From: Cellulosimicrobium sp. ES-005
GTDB taxonomy: Bacteria > Actinomycetota > Actinomycetes > Actinomycetales > Cellulomonadaceae
Reading direction: 5' to 3'
Length of the DNA: 64,000 nt
NCBI RefSeq assembly: GCF_040448685.1
Contig: NZ_CP159290.1
Location: 2,046,001-2,110,000 of the forward strand
Shown: one piece after another, positions 33,997 through 40,689 of the stretch
Numbering within the stretch: position 1 is the first letter of the stretch
Layout: every line of letters starts with the position of its first letter
The notes under the pieces: model-generated
What the model was told of the DNA's origin: nothing
Seen by the model: only the letters and a program-made list of their open reading frames with translations
Database searches by the model: none
Program-made: the position numbers and the translations under genes

Positions 33997-35429
33997 CCCT
34001 CGTCCTCCTTCGACTCCTCGGCACCGGACCCGTCGTCCGGCCCTCCCCGGGCAGCCCCGTCCGGGACCGCCACCGTGTCCAGCAGATGACCCATCGCCAC
34101 CTTCTTCGTCACCAGGTACGCCCGGTTGTGCTCACCGTGACCCACCTCGATCCGCTCCGTCCCCACCACGTCGATGCCCGAGGCCACCAGCCCCGTCACC
34201 TTCGCCGGGTTGTTCGTCAGCAACCGCACCCGCGACAGCCCCAGGTCCGCCAGGATCGCCGCCGCCGCCCCGTACTCCCTGCGGTCCACGGGCCACCCCA
34301 GCTCCAGGTTCGCCTGCACCGTGTCCAGACCCGCGTCCTGCAGCTCGTACGCCCCGATCTTCGCCAGCAACCCGATGCCACGCCCCTCGTGCCCCCGCAG
34401 GTACACCACCGCACCGCCCTCCGCCGCGACCCGCCCCATCGCCGCCTGCAGCTGCGGACCGCAGTCGCACCGCAACGACCCGAACGCGTCCCCCGTCAGG
34501 CACTCCGAGTGCACCCGCACCACCGGCACCACCTCCGGCCCCACGGCGCTCGCGGCCTCCGCACCGGCCTCACCGCGGTCTACCGAGCCGGCCGGGGCGA
34601 CCGCAGGAACGAGAGCGACGTGCTCCGCCCCCGTCCGCAGGTCCCGGTACCCCACCACCCGGAACCGGCCGTGCGCCGTCGGAAGCTCCGCCGAGGCGGT
34701 CCGGTGCACCCGCCGCGCCAGCGCCTCACGGTCCGGCACCTCCACAGCCGCCGCCGGTGCCGGGTCGTGCACGCGCCGCCACGCCACCAGGTCCGCGATC
34801 GTGAGGAGCACCAGCCCGTCACGCTCCGCCAGGGCCGCCGCGTCCCCCAGCCGCATCATCGTCCCGTCGTCGTGCACCAGCTCCGCGATGCCCCCGACCT
34901 CGCCCCTCCCCGCCAGGCGCACCAGGTCCACCGCCGCCTCCGTGTGCCCCGCACGGTGCAGCACACCCCCCGGCACCGCCCGCAACGGCAGCACGTGACC
35001 CGGCCGGATCAGGTCCACCGGACCCGACGCCGGATCCGCCAGCACCCGCAACGTCCGCGCCCGGTCCTCCGCCGAGATCCCCGTCGTCACCCCCGTCGCC
35101 GCGTCCACCGTCACCGTGTACGCCGTGCGCCGCGGATCCTGGCTGTGCGGCACCATCAACGGCAGCTCCAGCGCGTCCGCCCGCGACGCCGGCATCGGCG
35201 CGCACAGGTACCCCGACGAGTGCCGGATCGTCCACGCCACCCACTCCGCCGACACCCCCTGCGCCGCGAACACCACGTCCGCCTCGTTCTCCCGGTCCGG
35301 CGAGTCCGCCACCAGCACCGGCCGCCCCGCCCGGATCTCCGCCAGCGCCTCCTCGACCGACCCCAGGCGCACGCCCCCCGACCCCTCCGGCACGGCGGCG
35401 CTCGCGGACGGCGCGCGTCCGCCCGTCAC
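33993..35429 (-). CDS. ribBA: Bifunctional 3,4-dihydroxy-2-butanone-4-phosphate synthase / GTP cyclohydrolase II
   Basis: Makes both precursors of riboflavin. The N-terminal DHBP-synthase domain (about 20-225) has [28 protein letters not shown] and the acidic loop HTEAAVDL; the C-terminal GTP cyclohydrolase II (about 245-455) has the zinc-binding [19 protein letters not shown] and [12 protein letters not shown]. All three zinc cysteines are present. The 478 residues include a short N-terminal extension and an acidic tail. GTG 35429 overlaps the stop of ribE by four bases. Confidence 0.95.
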   Translation of the reverse strand: MTGGRAPSASAAVPEGSGGVRLGSVEEALAEIRAGRPVLVADSPDRENEADVVFAAQGVSAEWVAWTIRHSSGYLCAPMPASRADALELPLMVPHSQDPRRTAYTVTVDAATGVTTGISAEDRARTLRVLADPASGPVDLIRPGHVLPLRAVPGGVLHRAGHTEAAVDLVRLAGRGEVGGIAELVHDDGTMMRLGDAAALAERDGLVLLTIADLVAWRRVHDPAPAAAVEVPDREALARRVHRTASAELPTAHGRFRVVGYRDLRTGAEHVALVPAVAPAGSVDRGEAGAEAASAVGPEVVPVVRVHSECLTGDAFGSLRCDCGPQLQAAMGRVAAEGGAVVYLRGHEGRGIGLLAKIGAYELQDAGLDTVQANLELGWPVDRREYGAAAAILADLGLSRVRLLTNNPAKVTGLVASGIDVVGTERIEVGHGEHNRAYLVTKKVAMGHLLDTVAVPDGAARGGPDDGSGAEESKEDEG

Positions 35430-36061
35430 GACGCGCTCCCGGAGGTGGTGCCGGCACCGGAGCCCGACTGGAGCAGGCGCTCGACGTACTTCGCGAGCAC
35501 GTCCACCTCGAGGTTCACCCGGTCGCCCGGGACGAGCCCGCCGAGGATCGTCGCCTCGAGCGTCGTCGGGATGAGGGAGACGCCGAACGTCCCGCCGTCC
35601 ACCCGCGTCACCGTCAGCGACACCCCGCTCACCGCGATCGAGCCCTTCTCCGCGACGTATCGCGTCAAGCCCGCAGGCGCCGAGAACACCAGGTCGTCCC
35701 AGCGCTCGCCCGGGTCGCGGCTCACCAGCGTCCCCACACCGTCCACGTGACCCTGCACCACGTGACCCCCCAGCCGCGCGTCCGCCCGCACCGCACGCTC
35801 CAGGTTCACCGGCGAGCCCGCCACGAGGTCGCCCAGGGCGGTCCGGCGCAGCGACTCCGGCATCACGTCCGCCGTGAACGACCCGTCGCCGCCCAGGCCC
35901 GTCACCGTCAGGCACACCCCGTTGACCGCGATCGAGTCCCCCGGCGCCGCGTCCGACGTGGCGAGCGGCCCCTCCACCGTGAGCACCGCATCCGCTCCCT
36001 CGCCGCCCGGGAACCCGACGTCCCGAACCTTCCCGATCTCCTCCACGATCCCCGTGAACAT
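35426..36061 (-). CDS. ribE: Riboflavin synthase, alpha chain
   Basis: Dismutates two lumazine molecules to give riboflavin. The 211 residues form two similar lumazine-binding barrels: residues 1-100 start with MFTGIVEEIGKVRDVG and contain IAVNGVCLTVTG; residues 101-200 repeat with GHVVQGHVDGVGTLVSR and IAVSGVSLTVTRV. The ATG overlaps the last base of the ribD stop, so it is coupled to ribD. Confidence 0.95.
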   Translation of the reverse strand: MFTGIVEEIGKVRDVGFPGGEGADAVLTVEGPLATSDAAPGDSIAVNGVCLTVTGLGGDGSFTADVMPESLRRTALGDLVAGSPVNLERAVRADARLGGHVVQGHVDGVGTLVSRDPGERWDDLVFSAPAGLTRYVAEKGSIAVSGVSLTVTRVDGGTFGVSLIPTTLEATILGGLVPGDRVNLEVDVLAKYVERLLQSGSGAGTTSGSAS

Positions 36062-37185
36062 CAGCCGACCCGTCCTTCCGTGCTCGTCCTGGACACCACC
36101 AGCGCGTCGTCCCCGACCCGCCTCACCTCGACCGTGCGGAACCGGTGCGCGTCGGCGATCGTCGCCACGCCCAGCCCGTCCACGACCCGCCGACCGCTCC
36201 CCAGCAGCACCGGGGCCACGTACGCGTGCAGCTCGTCCACCACGCCCGCCGCGAGGAATGCCGTCGCGAGCGTCGGGCCGCCCTCCACGAGCACGTGCCG
36301 CACCTCGCGCTCCCCGAGCCGTTCCAGCACGTGCCCGACGTCGCGCGTCAGCAGGTGCAGCAGCTCGCCGCCCTCCCCGCGCACGCGCGCCGCCGGCGGG
36401 ATCCCCCGCAGCCCGACGACGACCCGCAGGGGCTGGTGCGCCGCGAGGGCCTCGGCGCTCGCGGCGTCGTGCGTGCGCACCCGTGCGGTGAGCGCCGGGT
36501 CGTCCGTGAGGAGCGTGCCCGTGCCGACGACGATCGCGTCGACCTCGGCGCGCACGCGGTGCGCGTGCTCGCGGGCCGCCGGCCCGGTGATCCAGCGGCT
36601 CGTGCCGTCCTCGGCCGCGACGTACCCGTCGAGCGTCGTCGCCGTCTTGAGCGTCACGTACGGCGTACCGCGTCGCACGGACGTCAGCCACACCCGGAGG
36701 AGCTCCTCGCCCTCGGCGGCGCGCAGGCCGCGCACGACGCGCACCCCGGCCGCGCGCAGGCGGTGCGCACCACCCGTCGCCACGGGGTTCGGGTCGTCGA
36801 CGGCGTGCACGACCTCGGCCACCCCCGCGGCCACGAGCGCGTCCGCGCACGGCCCCGTGCGGCCGGTGTGGGCGCACGGCTCGAGCGTCACGACGGCGGT
36901 CGCGCCGGTGACGTCGACGCCGCGCGCCCGGGCGTCCGCGAGGGCGGCGGCCTCGGCGTGCGGCGTCCCCGCACCTGTGTGGTATCCCTCGGCGAGGACC
37001 GGCCGCGGGTGCGGGTCCACCGAGTCGGGCGCGGCGCCGTCGGGCAGGGCAGGGCCGTGCGGGGCGGGCCCCAGCAGGACGCAGCCGACCCGGGGGTTGG
37101 GTCCGTGCGCGGGTCCGCGTCCCGCGAGCTCGAGCGCGCGCGTCATCGCGGCGTCGATCGTCAGGGTCCTGGGGTGCTCGCCCAT
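36061..37185 (-). CDS. ribD: Bifunctional pyrimidine deaminase/reductase
   Basis: Second and third steps of riboflavin synthesis. The deaminase domain (about 5-150) has the zinc site in HAEAAALADAR (about 80-90) and TLEPCAHTGRTGPCADAL (about 104-121); the reductase domain (about 165-370) has VTLKTATTLDGYVA and VLVEGGPTLATAFL. The 374 residues are normal. ATG 37185 is chosen over GTG 37203 because GGAGGAGG (37189-37196) is correctly placed before it. It is first in the operon and lies behind an FMN riboswitch whose expression platform reaches the Shine-Dalgarno. Confidence 0.96.
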   Translation of the reverse strand: MGEHPRTLTIDAAMTRALELAGRGPAHGPNPRVGCVLLGPAPHGPALPDGAAPDSVDPHPRPVLAEGYHTGAGTPHAEAAALADARARGVDVTGATAVVTLEPCAHTGRTGPCADALVAAGVAEVVHAVDDPNPVATGGAHRLRAAGVRVVRGLRAAEGEELLRVWLTSVRRGTPYVTLKTATTLDGYVAAEDGTSRWITGPAAREHAHRVRAEVDAIVVGTGTLLTDDPALTARVRTHDAASAEALAAHQPLRVVVGLRGIPPAARVRGEGGELLHLLTRDVGHVLERLGEREVRHVLVEGGPTLATAFLAAGVVDELHAYVAPVLLGSGRRVVDGLGVATIADAHRFRTVEVRRVGDDALVVSRTSTEGRVG

Positions 37186-37194
37186 CGTCCTCCT

Positions 37195-37217
37195 CCCGGG
37201 CACGCGTGCTCCGGGGT
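37195..37217 (-). promoter_or_regulatory. RBS-proximal switching segment of the FMN riboswitch
   Basis: Minus-strand ACCCCGGAGCACG (37217-37205) is perfectly complementary over 13 nt to CGTGCTCCGGGGT in the 5' strand of the aptamer (37466-37454). It can instead fold locally with TGCCCGGG (ending 37195), a stem of about 8 bp with a bulged A that overlaps the first two bases of the ribD Shine-Dalgarno. This suggests translational control. Confidence 0.6.
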
Positions 37218-37295
37218 GAGGGCGGGCGGCGGGGTCAGGCCTGGACGGGCCCGACGGCGTCGCTCACCACGGCGAGGCCGTCGCCGTCACGGACG

Positions 37296-37322
37296 GGTGC
37301 TCCGACGGGTCGCCGGAGCACC
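37296..37322 (-). promoter_or_regulatory. Middle hairpin of the FMN riboswitch expression platform
   Basis: GGTGCTCCG, nine bases, CGGAGCACC: a perfect 9-bp stem between aptamer and ribD. Its arms repeat the same complementary words used by the aptamer strand and the RBS-proximal segment, so three mutually exclusive pairings are possible. No gene lies in 37186-37682; the rest is riboswitch, promoter and terminator. Confidence 0.5.
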
Positions 37323-37346
37323 ACGCCCAGGCGTGGCCGCGCCGCA

Positions 37347-37466
37347 CGTGCTTCCTCCCATCCGGACTGTCACCGTCGGTCCTGGAGTTCCACCAGGTCA
37401 ACCGCGCGTGGGCGCGGGTCGCGGACTGTCACCGCCGGCTCGGAATTGCACCGACCCCGGAGCACG
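37347..37466 (-). ncRNA. FMN riboswitch (RFN element)
   Basis: Minus-strand leader of ribD with the conserved RFN aptamer: GGGGTCGGTGCAATTCCGA near the 5' end, the word GGTGACAGTCCG twice, and GGATGGGAGGAAGC at the 3' end; the closing helix pairs CGTGCT (37466-37461) with AGCACG (37352-37347). RFN aptamers bind FMN and lower rib expression. All conserved elements are present, so it should be functional. Confidence 0.95.
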
Positions 37467-37495
37467 TTCGTGCGTACTGCTGCTTCCAACCGAGC

Positions 37496-37501
37496 ATGCT
37501 A
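37496..37501 (-). promoter_or_regulatory. -10 of the rib operon
   Basis: TAGCAT on the minus strand places the transcript start about 20-25 bases before the riboswitch. No clear -35 is visible. Confidence 0.4.
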
Positions 37502-37642
37502 CTCGCGCATTCCCCGGGGCCCGCCTGTCCGCCTGCCGAGCAGACGTGACCGAACGACCCCTCCCCTCCGTGCTGTGTGGTGACCGGCCTCGGTAGGTCG
37601 GGGTCGTCATGACCGCTTGGCACACTATTTTTGTCGCTACGA

Positions 37643-37673
37643 GAGAGGGAGCCCGAAGTGCGGGCTCCCTCTC
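37643..37673 (-). terminator. Terminator after rpe
   Basis: Perfect 13-bp stem (37643-37655 with 37661-37673) and 5-base loop, ten bases after the rpe stop. The minus-strand sequence beyond ends in an A-rich stretch (GACAAAAATAG). It separates rpe from the rib operon. Confidence 0.85.
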
Positions 37674-37682
37674 GGCCGGTCG

Positions 37683-38351
37683 TCAGTGTGCGTGCGCCGA
37701 CGCCTCCGCCAGCTCGCGCAGCGCCTGGATCTCACCCGGCACGCTCTCCGCCCCGTACACCGCCGACCCGGCGACGAAGACGTTGGCCCCCGCGTCGGCC
37801 GCCCGCTCGATGGTCGTGCGCGACACTCCCCCGTCGACCTGGATCCACACGTCCAGCCCGGACTCACTCACGGCCTCGCGCGCCCGTCGGATCTTCGGGA
37901 GGGTCCCTTCGATGAACGACTGCCCGCCGAAGCCCGGCTCGACCGTCATGACGAGGATCATGTCGACCTCCGCCAGGAGGTCCAGGAAGGGCTCCACGGG
38001 CGTCGCAGGGCGCAGCGCGAGGCCTGCACGGGACCCGAGGCGCCGGAGCTCGCGTGCGAGCCGCACAGGGGCGGCAGCGGCCTCGGCGTGGAACGTCACC
38101 GACGCGGCACCCGCCTCCGCGTACGCCGGCGCCCAGCGGTCCGGGTCCTCGATCATGAGGTGCGCGTCGATCGGCACCGGCGACACCTGCGCCAGGCGCT
38201 CGAACACCGGCAGCCCGAGCGTGAGGTTCGGCACGAAGTGGTTGTCCATGACGTCGACGTGCGCGTAGTCCGCCGTCGAGATGGCGTTCAGGTCGCGCTC
38301 GAGGTTCGCGAAGTCGGCGGACAGGATGCTCGGTGCGATGAGGGCTGCCAT
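37683..38351 (-). CDS. rpe: Ribulose-phosphate 3-epimerase
   Basis: Pentose-phosphate enzyme, a TIM barrel of 222 residues interconverting ribulose 5-phosphate and xylulose 5-phosphate. Metal and catalytic residues lie in [17 protein letters not shown] (5-21), [16 protein letters not shown] (about 31-46), [11 protein letters not shown] (about 61-71), [14 protein letters not shown] (about 132-145) and VDGGVS (about 171). The ATG is six bases after TAGGCT (leaderless). It is usually next to rsmB and fmt; here a GNAT gene and hipBA stand between them. Confidence 0.96.
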   Translation of the reverse strand: MAALIAPSILSADFANLERDLNAISTADYAHVDVMDNHFVPNLTLGLPVFERLAQVSPVPIDAHLMIEDPDRWAPAYAEAGAASVTFHAEAAAAPVRLARELRRLGSRAGLALRPATPVEPFLDLLAEVDMILVMTVEPGFGGQSFIEGTLPKIRRAREAVSESGLDVWIQVDGGVSRTTIERAADAGANVFVAGSAVYGAESVPGEIQALRELAEASAHAH

Positions 38352-38357
38352 GGCTCC

Positions 38358-38363
38358 AGCCTA
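38358..38363 (-). promoter_or_regulatory. -10 of leaderless rpe
   Basis: TAGGCT on the minus strand, six bases before the ATG at 38351. Confidence 0.6.
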
Positions 38364-38391
38364 GGGTGCCTCCGCCCGCCCCCGACGCTCG

Positions 38392-38397
38392 TAGGCT
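38392..38397 (+). promoter_or_regulatory. -10 of leaderless GNAT gene
   Basis: TAGGCT, six bases before GTG 38404. It is divergent to the rpe -10, with 28 bases between the two elements. Confidence 0.6.
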
Positions 38398-38403
38398 CGT
38401 CCC

Positions 38404-39009
38404 GTGAGCAGCCTCCCCTCCCCCGGCACCCGACGCCCACCTGCGCCGACAGGGCCGACAGGGCCGACACCGGTCCCCGCGGGCGTCCGGGTGCGCGCCG
38501 CCACGCGGGCCGACCTCGGCCGCGTCGCCGCGATCGCCGCGCCCTTCGTCCGCGACACGTGCGTGACGTTCGAGGAGGAGGTCTGGGACGTCCCCGCGTG
38601 GGAGCGCAAGCTCGACGACGTCACCGCTCGCGGCCTGCCGTTCCTCGTCGCCGAGGTCGACGGGCCGCCAGGTCCGGACGGCACGGGCCACCCGGTGGTC
38701 GCTGGCTACGCCTACGCGTCCGCATGGCGCCCGAAGCCCGCGTACCGACACACCGCCGAGGACACGATCTACCTCGACCCCGACCACACCGGGCACGGGA
38801 TCGGCACCGCGCTGCTGGGCGCGCTGCTCGACGCGTGCGTCTCCGCAGGCGTCCGGCAGGTCGTCTCGGTCGTCGCCGACGTCCCCGAGGCGGCGGGCTC
38901 GCTCCCCCTCCACCGGCGCTTCGGCTTCGTCGAGACCGGCCGCCTCACCGCCGTCGGCTTCAAGCACGGCCGCTGGGTCGACACGATCCTGCTCCAGCGC
39001 TCCCTCTGA
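38404..39009 (+). CDS. GNAT-family N-acetyltransferase (phosphinothricin acetyltransferase-like)
   Basis: Acetyl-CoA-dependent transferase of 201 residues. After about 30 variable Pro/Thr-rich residues come the GNAT strands VRVRAATRADLGRVAAIAAP, the substrate side DTCVTFEEEVWD (about 55) and the acetyl-CoA loop DHTGHGIGTALLGALLDAC (about 123-141), ending FGFVETGRLTAVGFKHGRWV. The pattern matches the phosphinothricin/methionine-sulfoximine acetyltransferase subfamily; the natural amine is unknown. It is leaderless and divergent from rpe, inside the otherwise conserved rpe-rsmB interval. Confidence 0.88.
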   Translation: MSSLPSPGTRRPPAPTGPTGPTPVPAGVRVRAATRADLGRVAAIAAPFVRDTCVTFEEEVWDVPAWERKLDDVTARGLPFLVAEVDGPPGPDGTGHPVVAGYAYASAWRPKPAYRHTAEDTIYLDPDHTGHGIGTALLGALLDACVSAGVRQVVSVVADVPEAAGSLPLHRRFGFVETGRLTAVGFKHGRWVDTILLQRSL

Positions 39010-39042
39010 CCCGGCGACGAGACCCTCACAGCCCGCCCGACG

Positions 39043-39098
39043 CGCCGAGGTAGAGGCGTGGTCGTGCCGTCGGGCACGACCAGGGCTCTACCTCGGCG
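39043..39098. repeat. Two-tier 56-base hairpin between convergent genes
   Basis: A perfect outer stem of 13 bp (CGCCGAGGTAGAG with CTCTACCTCGGCG), a 4/4 internal loop, an inner perfect 9-bp stem (GGTCGTGCC with GGCACGACC) and a GTCG loop. It lies between the convergent GNAT and hipA genes. It can act as a terminator for both, but its size and two-part form recall repetitive extragenic palindromes or small palindromic elements. Confidence 0.6.
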
Positions 39099-39106
39099 AG
39101 CCGGGA

Positions 39107-40378
39107 TCAGGCGAGGATGCCTCGGCGGAGGTCGGTGGTGCGCTGCTCGACGGTGCGCCAGGCGTGGCGGCTCACGCCGGGGTGGGCGTCGCGGTCGACG
39201 TCCGCGAGCGCCGCGAGGAGTGCGTCGAGGGTCTGGGTGACGGCGCGCTGGGCGCGGCGTCGGGGCAGGCCCCAGGTGGTGCCTTCGGTGACGAGGTGGT
39301 CGGCGGTGAGGCGGTCCATGTCGCGTTCTCCGGCGACGTCCATGGCGAAGACGCGGGAGGCGTGGTCGTGGTGGAGGTGCATGGAGACGTCGTAGGCGGG
39401 GGCGAGGCGGACGGTGCCGTCGGCGTGGCGGAGGACGGAGATGTTCTTGGCGTGGGCGTCGGTGTTGCCGAGGGCGAGGTTGAAGGTGGTGAGGGCGAGG
39501 AGGGGGTCGGGGCGGGTGCCGTCGTCGCGGAGGGTGCGGGCGATGGCGGCGAGGGAAGGGAAGCGGCGTCCGTGCTGGAACTTGCGTTCGGGGTCGCGGG
39601 TGTTGATGCCGAGGGCCTGGGCGGCGTCTTCCTGGTGGAGGCGGGCGGTGCCGCTGGGTTCGCGGGGGTCGGGGATGCGGTCGTAGCGGGTGACGACGAT
39701 GGCGCGTTCGCCGTCGAACTCGGTGACGTGCGCGTCGACGGTGGTGAGGCCGACGCGGCGGGCGAGGTCGAGGGCGGCGGCTTCGGTGTTGACGAGGTCG
39801 GCGGTGGGTGAGTCGGAGGGGCGGGCGACCTTGAGGATGTGGGTGGTGGGGGCGGATCCGTGGGGGCGGGCCCAGCCGTGCTCGTCGTGGAGGAGGGTGA
39901 TCTTGGGTTCCATGCCGGGCAGGGAGCTGGTGAGGTGCTTGCTTCGTCCGACGCCGCCGAATCGCGCGACGCCTTCTCGAAGGAGCCTGGCGACCGCGGC
40001 GTCGTCGAGCCGTTCGGCGGGAACGGATCGATGGCCGGCTTGGCCTGGAGGGCGCAGCTCTACGGCCCCGATGGTGTCGCCTGCGTACGCCGTGAAGAAC
40101 GAGAGGTGGTCCTCGGGGTCGACGGCGGCTTCCATGGCCATCTGGTCGCGGGCGCGGCCCTCGGGCATGAGCCCGTCGAGCCATGCGGTGGCCCGGGCGG
40201 GGTGTGGTGGTTCGTCGGGTTCCATCGGGAGGAGGTGGGACAGCGTTCGCGCGCCGATCCCCCACCGTTCGTAGGCCTCGTCTGTCCATGTGAGGTCGAC
40301 GCGATCGTCTCGTCGTCGCGTGAAGCGCCCGGCGTGAGTCCCGTAGAGCCAGAGGTCGAGCTCCTCGGCCCGTCTCAC
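39107..40378 (-). CDS. hipA: HipA-family serine/threonine kinase toxin
   Basis: Type II toxin kinase of 423 residues. The N-terminal HipA domain begins RRAEELDLWLYGTHAGRF; the kinase part shows the ATP-site Lys region APTTHILKVARP (about 177-188), AIVVTRYDR (about 228), LHQEDAAQALG (about 245), the catalytic loop LALGNTDAHAKN (about 305) and the metal-binding Asp in LAPAYDVSM. In E. coli, HipA phosphorylates glutamyl-tRNA synthetase and causes dormancy; targets differ in other groups. GTG 40378 overlaps the hipB stop by four bases. The pair stands between rpe and rsmB, normally neighbours. Confidence 0.92.
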   Translation of the reverse strand: MRRAEELDLWLYGTHAGRFTRRRDDRVDLTWTDEAYERWGIGARTLSHLLPMEPDEPPHPARATAWLDGLMPEGRARDQMAMEAAVDPEDHLSFFTAYAGDTIGAVELRPPGQAGHRSVPAERLDDAAVARLLREGVARFGGVGRSKHLTSSLPGMEPKITLLHDEHGWARPHGSAPTTHILKVARPSDSPTADLVNTEAAALDLARRVGLTTVDAHVTEFDGERAIVVTRYDRIPDPREPSGTARLHQEDAAQALGINTRDPERKFQHGRRFPSLAAIARTLRDDGTRPDPLLALTTFNLALGNTDAHAKNISVLRHADGTVRLAPAYDVSMHLHHDHASRVFAMDVAGERDMDRLTADHLVTEGTTWGLPRRRAQRAVTQTLDALLAALADVDRDAHPGVSRHAWRTVEQRTTDLRRGILA

Positions 40379-40602
40379 GATCGGTCCTCGAGGCGGAGGG
40401 AGATGTCGAGGTGGTCGAGGACCTCGAAGAGCCGGGTGATGTAGAGGTTGTCGACGCCGTTCTCGAGCTCGGAGAGATACTGGCGAGTGATTCCGAGGTC
40501 GTCGGCGAGCTCCGCCTGAGTGATGCCCTGCGCTCGCCGTACCCTGCGGACGGCCGCGCCGATGTCGCGCGCGCTCCGGGCGCCCGTCCAGTGTCCTGTC
40601 AT
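40375..40602 (-). CDS. hipB: HipB-like helix-turn-helix antitoxin
   Basis: DNA-binding antitoxin of 75 residues. An XRE-type helix-turn-helix spans about 13-62: IGAAVRRVRRAQGITQAEL, ADDLGITRQYLSELENG, then VDNLYITRLFEVLDHLDISL. It should bind the operator upstream and neutralise HipA. It is encoded before hipA and overlaps it by four bases. A GGAGGG site lies nine bases before the ATG. Tandem repeats in front are the likely operator. Confidence 0.92.
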   Translation of the reverse strand: MTGHWTGARSARDIGAAVRRVRRAQGITQAELADDLGITRQYLSELENGVDNLYITRLFEVLDHLDISLRLEDRS

Positions 40603-40637
40603 CGCGTCTTCCCTCCTGCCAGCGAACCATGTCCGAC

Positions 40638-40672
40638 TATCATGACACGGACTTCCGCCGAATATCCTGACA
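40638..40672 (-). promoter_or_regulatory. Tandem repeat operator of hipBA
   Basis: Minus-strand TGTCAGGATA (40672-40663) and TGTCATGATA (40647-40638) are direct repeats 25 bases apart, within the expected promoter. GTCCG and CGGAC around 40631-40652 add an inverted repeat. The spacing of about two and a half helical turns suits cooperative binding of two HipB dimers. Confidence 0.5.
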
Positions 40673-40689
40673 AAGGCACTGTGGCCTGG

